From positions 4,402,001 through 4,466,000 of the forward strand of contig CP108521.1 of the NCBI GenBank assembly GCA_035999765.1: 64,000 bases of DNA. Direction: 5' to 3'. The position numbers and the translations under genes were made by a program. This document shows, one piece after another, positions 61,838 to 64,000 of this stretch (its first letter is position 1; each line of letters begins with the position of its first letter). The notes below the pieces were generated by a model. The model saw only the letters and a program-made list of their open reading frames with translations, was not told the origin of the DNA and searched no databases. Source of the DNA: Streptomyces sp. NBC_01231 (GTDB taxonomy: Bacteria > Actinomycetota > Actinomycetes > Streptomycetales > Streptomycetaceae).

Positions 61838-63160
61838 TCAGCCGAGCAGCACGACCTCGACCTCGCTGCCCGGCTCGACGGACTCCACGTCCTCGGGGAC
61901 GACGATCAGCGCGTCCGCGTGCGCCAGGGCCGCGACCAGGTGCGATCCGGCGCCGCCGACCGGGGTCACCGCTCCGTCGGCGTACATGCCGCGCAGGAAC
62001 TGCCGACGGCCCTTCGGCGAGGTCAGCGCCTTGCCGGCGGTCAGCTTCGCGCGGATGCGCGGCCGGTGCACGTCATCGAGGCCCATCAGGGTGCGGATCG
62101 CGGGGCGCACGAACAGCTCGAAGGAGACGTACGACGACACGGGGTTGCCGGGGAGCGCGAGCAGCGGGGTGTGGTCGGGGCCGATGGAGCCGAAGCCCTG
62201 GGGCTTGCCGGGCTGCATGGCGAGCTTGCGGAACTCGATGCCGCTGCCGGCCTCGTCCTCGTCGCCGACGTGCGACAGTGCCTCCTTGACGACGTCGTAC
62301 GCCCCGACGCTGACCCCGCCCGTGGTGACCATGAGGTCGGCGCGGACGAGCTGGTCCTCGATGGTGGAGCGGAGGGTCTCGGCGTCGTCGGCGACGGCGC
62401 CCACCCGGTAGGAGATGGCACCGGCGTCGCGGGCGGCGGCGGTGAGGGCGAAGCTGTTGGAGTCGTAGATCTGGCCGCTGCCGAGTTCCTCGCCGGGCTG
62501 GACGAGTTCACTGCCGGTGGACATGACGACCACGCGCGGACGCGGGCGCACCCGGACGGTGCCGCGCCCGATGGCGGCCAGCAGGGCGATCTGCGGCGGG
62601 CCGAGGACGGTGCCCGACTCCAGGGCGCGGTCCCCGGCCTTCACGTCGCTGCCCGTGGCGCGCACATGGGCGCGGGCCTCGGCCGGGCGGTACACGTGCA
62701 CGTGTCCCTCGGCGCCCTGGGGAGACAGGGCGCGGGCGCGCATCCCGGTCACCGGGCCCTCGCCGAGGCCGCCGTCGGTCCACTCGACGGGGACGACGGT
62801 CTCGGCGCCGGGCGGCAGCGGAGCGCCGGTCATGATCCTGGCGGTCTGGCCGGGGCCGACGTGGAGCAGTGCTGCCTGGCCCGCGGCGACGTCCCCGACG
62901 ACCTCGAGGACGGCCGGATACTCCTCGCTCGCACCCGCGACGTCCGCGACCCGCACCGCGTACCCGTCCATGGAGCTGTTGTCGAACGGCGGCAGGGACA
63001 CCGCCACCGTGACGTCCTCGACCAGGACGCAGCCCTGGGCGTCGAGGATCTGAAGCTCGATGGGTTCGAGGGGGCGGACGGTCGCGAGGATGTCCTCCAG
63101 GTGCTCGTCCACCGACCAGAGGTGGTCGGGGTCGGCGGTGCGGGGGGCGGCGCTGCTCAA
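61838..63160 (-). CDS. MoeA-like molybdotransferase / gephyrin-like Glp
   Basis: A 440-residue MoeA-family protein. The fold markers are [18 protein letters not shown] (about 57-74), the Mo-cofactor stretch [37 protein letters not shown] and [19 protein letters not shown]. Besides molybdate insertion, the copy next to galU in actinobacteria includes Glp, which binds the membrane receptor GlpR/SepX and FtsZ in division. Start is taken as TTG at 63160 with GAGGAG 11 nt upstream; a GTG sixteen codons in is an alternative. It follows galU by 5 bp. Confidence 0.92.
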   Translation of the reverse strand: MSSAAPRTADPDHLWSVDEHLEDILATVRPLEPIELQILDAQGCVLVEDVTVAVSLPPFDNSSMDGYAVRVADVAGASEEYPAVLEVVGDVAAGQAALLHVGPGQTARIMTGAPLPPGAETVVPVEWTDGGLGEGPVTGMRARALSPQGAEGHVHVYRPAEARAHVRATGSDVKAGDRALESGTVLGPPQIALLAAIGRGTVRVRPRPRVVVMSTGSELVQPGEELGSGQIYDSNSFALTAAARDAGAISYRVGAVADDAETLRSTIEDQLVRADLMVTTGGVSVGAYDVVKEALSHVGDEDEAGSGIEFRKLAMQPGKPQGFGSIGPDHTPLLALPGNPVSSYVSFELFVRPAIRTLMGLDDVHRPRIRAKLTAGKALTSPKGRRQFLRGMYADGAVTPVGGAGSHLVAALAHADALIVVPEDVESVEPGSEVEVVLLG

Positions 63161-63165
63161 CGTTG

Positions 63166-64000
63166 TTACATCTCCTCGGCTACGTAACTGCGAAGCCAGG
63201 TCCGGAAGTCCGGGCCCAGGTCTTCACGTTCGCACGCGAGTCTGACAATGGCACGCAGGTAGTCGCCGCGGTCGCCGGTGTCATAGCGGCGGCCCTTGAA
63301 GACGACGCCGTGCACCGGGCCGCCGATCTTCTCGTCCGTGGCGAGCTGCTGGAGGGCGTCGGTGAGCTGGATCTCGCCACCGCGGCCGGGCTCGGTCTTG
63401 CGCAGGATCTCGAAGATGTGCGGGTCGAGGACGTAGCGGCCGATCACCGCGTAGTTCGACGGCGCGTCCGCCGGGTCCGGCTTCTCCACCAGGCCGGTGA
63501 CCTTGACGGTGTCGCTGTCCTCGGTGGGCCCGACGGCCGCGCTGCCGTAGAGGTGGATCTGCTCGGGCTCGACCTCCATGAGTGCGATGACGCTGCCGCC
63601 GCGCTGCTCCTGGACCTCGACCATGCGCTTGAGCAGCGGGTCGCGGGGGTCGATCAGGTCGTCACCGAGGAGGACGGCGAAGGGCTCGTTGCCCACGTGG
63701 GGGGCGGCGCACAGGACGGCGTGGCCGAGGCCTCTGGGGTCGCCCTGGCGGACGTAGTGCATGGTCGCGAGGTCGCTGGACTCCTGCACCTTGGCCAGCC
63801 GGCTCGCGTCGCCCTTCTTCTGAAGGGCGGATTCCAGCTCGTAGTTGCGATCGAAGTGGTCCTCCAGGGGGCGCTTGTTGCGGCCTGTGATCATGAGGAC
63901 GTCGTCCAGGCCGGCGGACACGGCCTCCTCGACCACGTACTGGATCGCGGGCTTGTCGACTACCGGCAGCATCTCCTTGGGAGTGGCCTTGGTGGCCGGC
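63166..64000 (-). CDS. galU: UTP-glucose-1-phosphate uridylyltransferase (5' end outside window)
   Basis: GalU makes UDP-glucose from UTP and glucose-1-phosphate. The visible 277 codons include PATKATPKEMLPVVDKPAIQ at the truncated N terminus, so only about 20 residues with the nucleotide-loop start are missing. Later motifs are the nucleotidyltransferase loop VLLGDDLID, VTGLVEKPDPADAPSN and GRYVLDPHIFEIL. It heads the galU-glp group, 5 bp before glp. UDP-glucose is the partner substrate of GalT and GalE elsewhere in the window. Confidence 0.95.
   Translation of the reverse strand, partial: PATKATPKEMLPVVDKPAIQYVVEEAVSAGLDDVLMITGRNKRPLEDHFDRNYELESALQKKGDASRLAKVQESSDLATMHYVRQGDPRGLGHAVLCAAPHVGNEPFAVLLGDDLIDPRDPLLKRMVEVQEQRGGSVIALMEVEPEQIHLYGSAAVGPTEDSDTVKVTGLVEKPDPADAPSNYAVIGRYVLDPHIFEILRKTEPGRGGEIQLTDALQQLATDEKIGGPVHGVVFKGRRYDTGDRGDYLRAIVRLACEREDLGPDFRTWLRSYVAEEM

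Overview
The window is chromosomal DNA from a Streptomyces or a very close relative. GC content is very high and third codon positions are almost all G or C. Lineage markers are present: a conservon (cvnABCDE), an SsgA-like sporulation protein next to two penicillin-binding proteins, SepX, RpfB, a tricorn protease, and one in-frame TTA (bldA) codon. Gene order from galK to pmt to the penicillin-binding proteins matches, from memory, the SCO31xx region of Streptomyces coelicolor.

Layout. 1-5.8 kb: the 3'-truncated coding region of a LuxR response regulator, a GNAT enzyme and a five-gene conservon on the minus strand whose P450 belongs to the unusual CYP157 type. 5.8-11.2 kb: galTEK (minus) divergent from a sodium:solute symporter and a small membrane protein (plus). 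11.2-13.1 kb: a hairpin-rich gene-free stretch, an atypical LuxR regulator lacking the phospho-acceptor Asp, and a 9-bp tandem repeat. 13.1-16.9 kb: two paralogous proline-rich membrane proteins with PQQ-type beta-propellers. 17-24.8 kb: a housekeeping block (ABC-F ATPase, ispE, rsmA, rpfB, tatD, zinc-ribbon protein, rsmI), then pmt on the plus strand. 26.7-30.5 kb: two transpeptidase-type PBPs convergent with an ssgE-like gene. 30.7-35.6 kb: an ECF nickel/cobalt transporter (cbiM-cbiQ-cbiO) behind a Nur-like box, then ohrR, ohr and a beta-lactamase-fold hydrolase. 35.6-40.4 kb: small metabolic genes and a complete TnpB-only IS200/IS605-type element whose right end abuts a DUF1877 gene. 40.4-47.4 kb: MMPL exporter with its TetR repressor, divergent from a tricorn protease. 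47.5-51.7 kb: a Baeyer-Villiger monooxygenase/hydrolase/SDR operon resembling the start of the mycobacterial mymA operon, divergent from a MerR regulator. 51.7-58.3 kb: exonuclease III, GNAT, a two-component system and an ABC transporter. 58.4-64 kb: tRNA-Ala(CGC) and the conserved actinobacterial sepX/glpR - GNAT - mog - moaC - glp(moeA) - galU cluster, with galU cut by the window edge.

How it fits together. Much of the window concerns the cell surface and growth. GalE and GalU act on UDP-sugars, Pmt O-mannosylates exported proteins, RpfB and the two PBPs act on peptidoglycan, the SsgE-like protein is expected to steer wall enzymes, and SepX with Glp belongs to cell division. The conserved blocks (rsmA-rpfB-tatD-rsmI-pmt and galU-glp-sepX) lie close together in mycobacteria but are separated here by about 32 kb of metal transport, redox, transposon, efflux and regulatory genes. 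All assignments come from reading the sequence; no database search was run.
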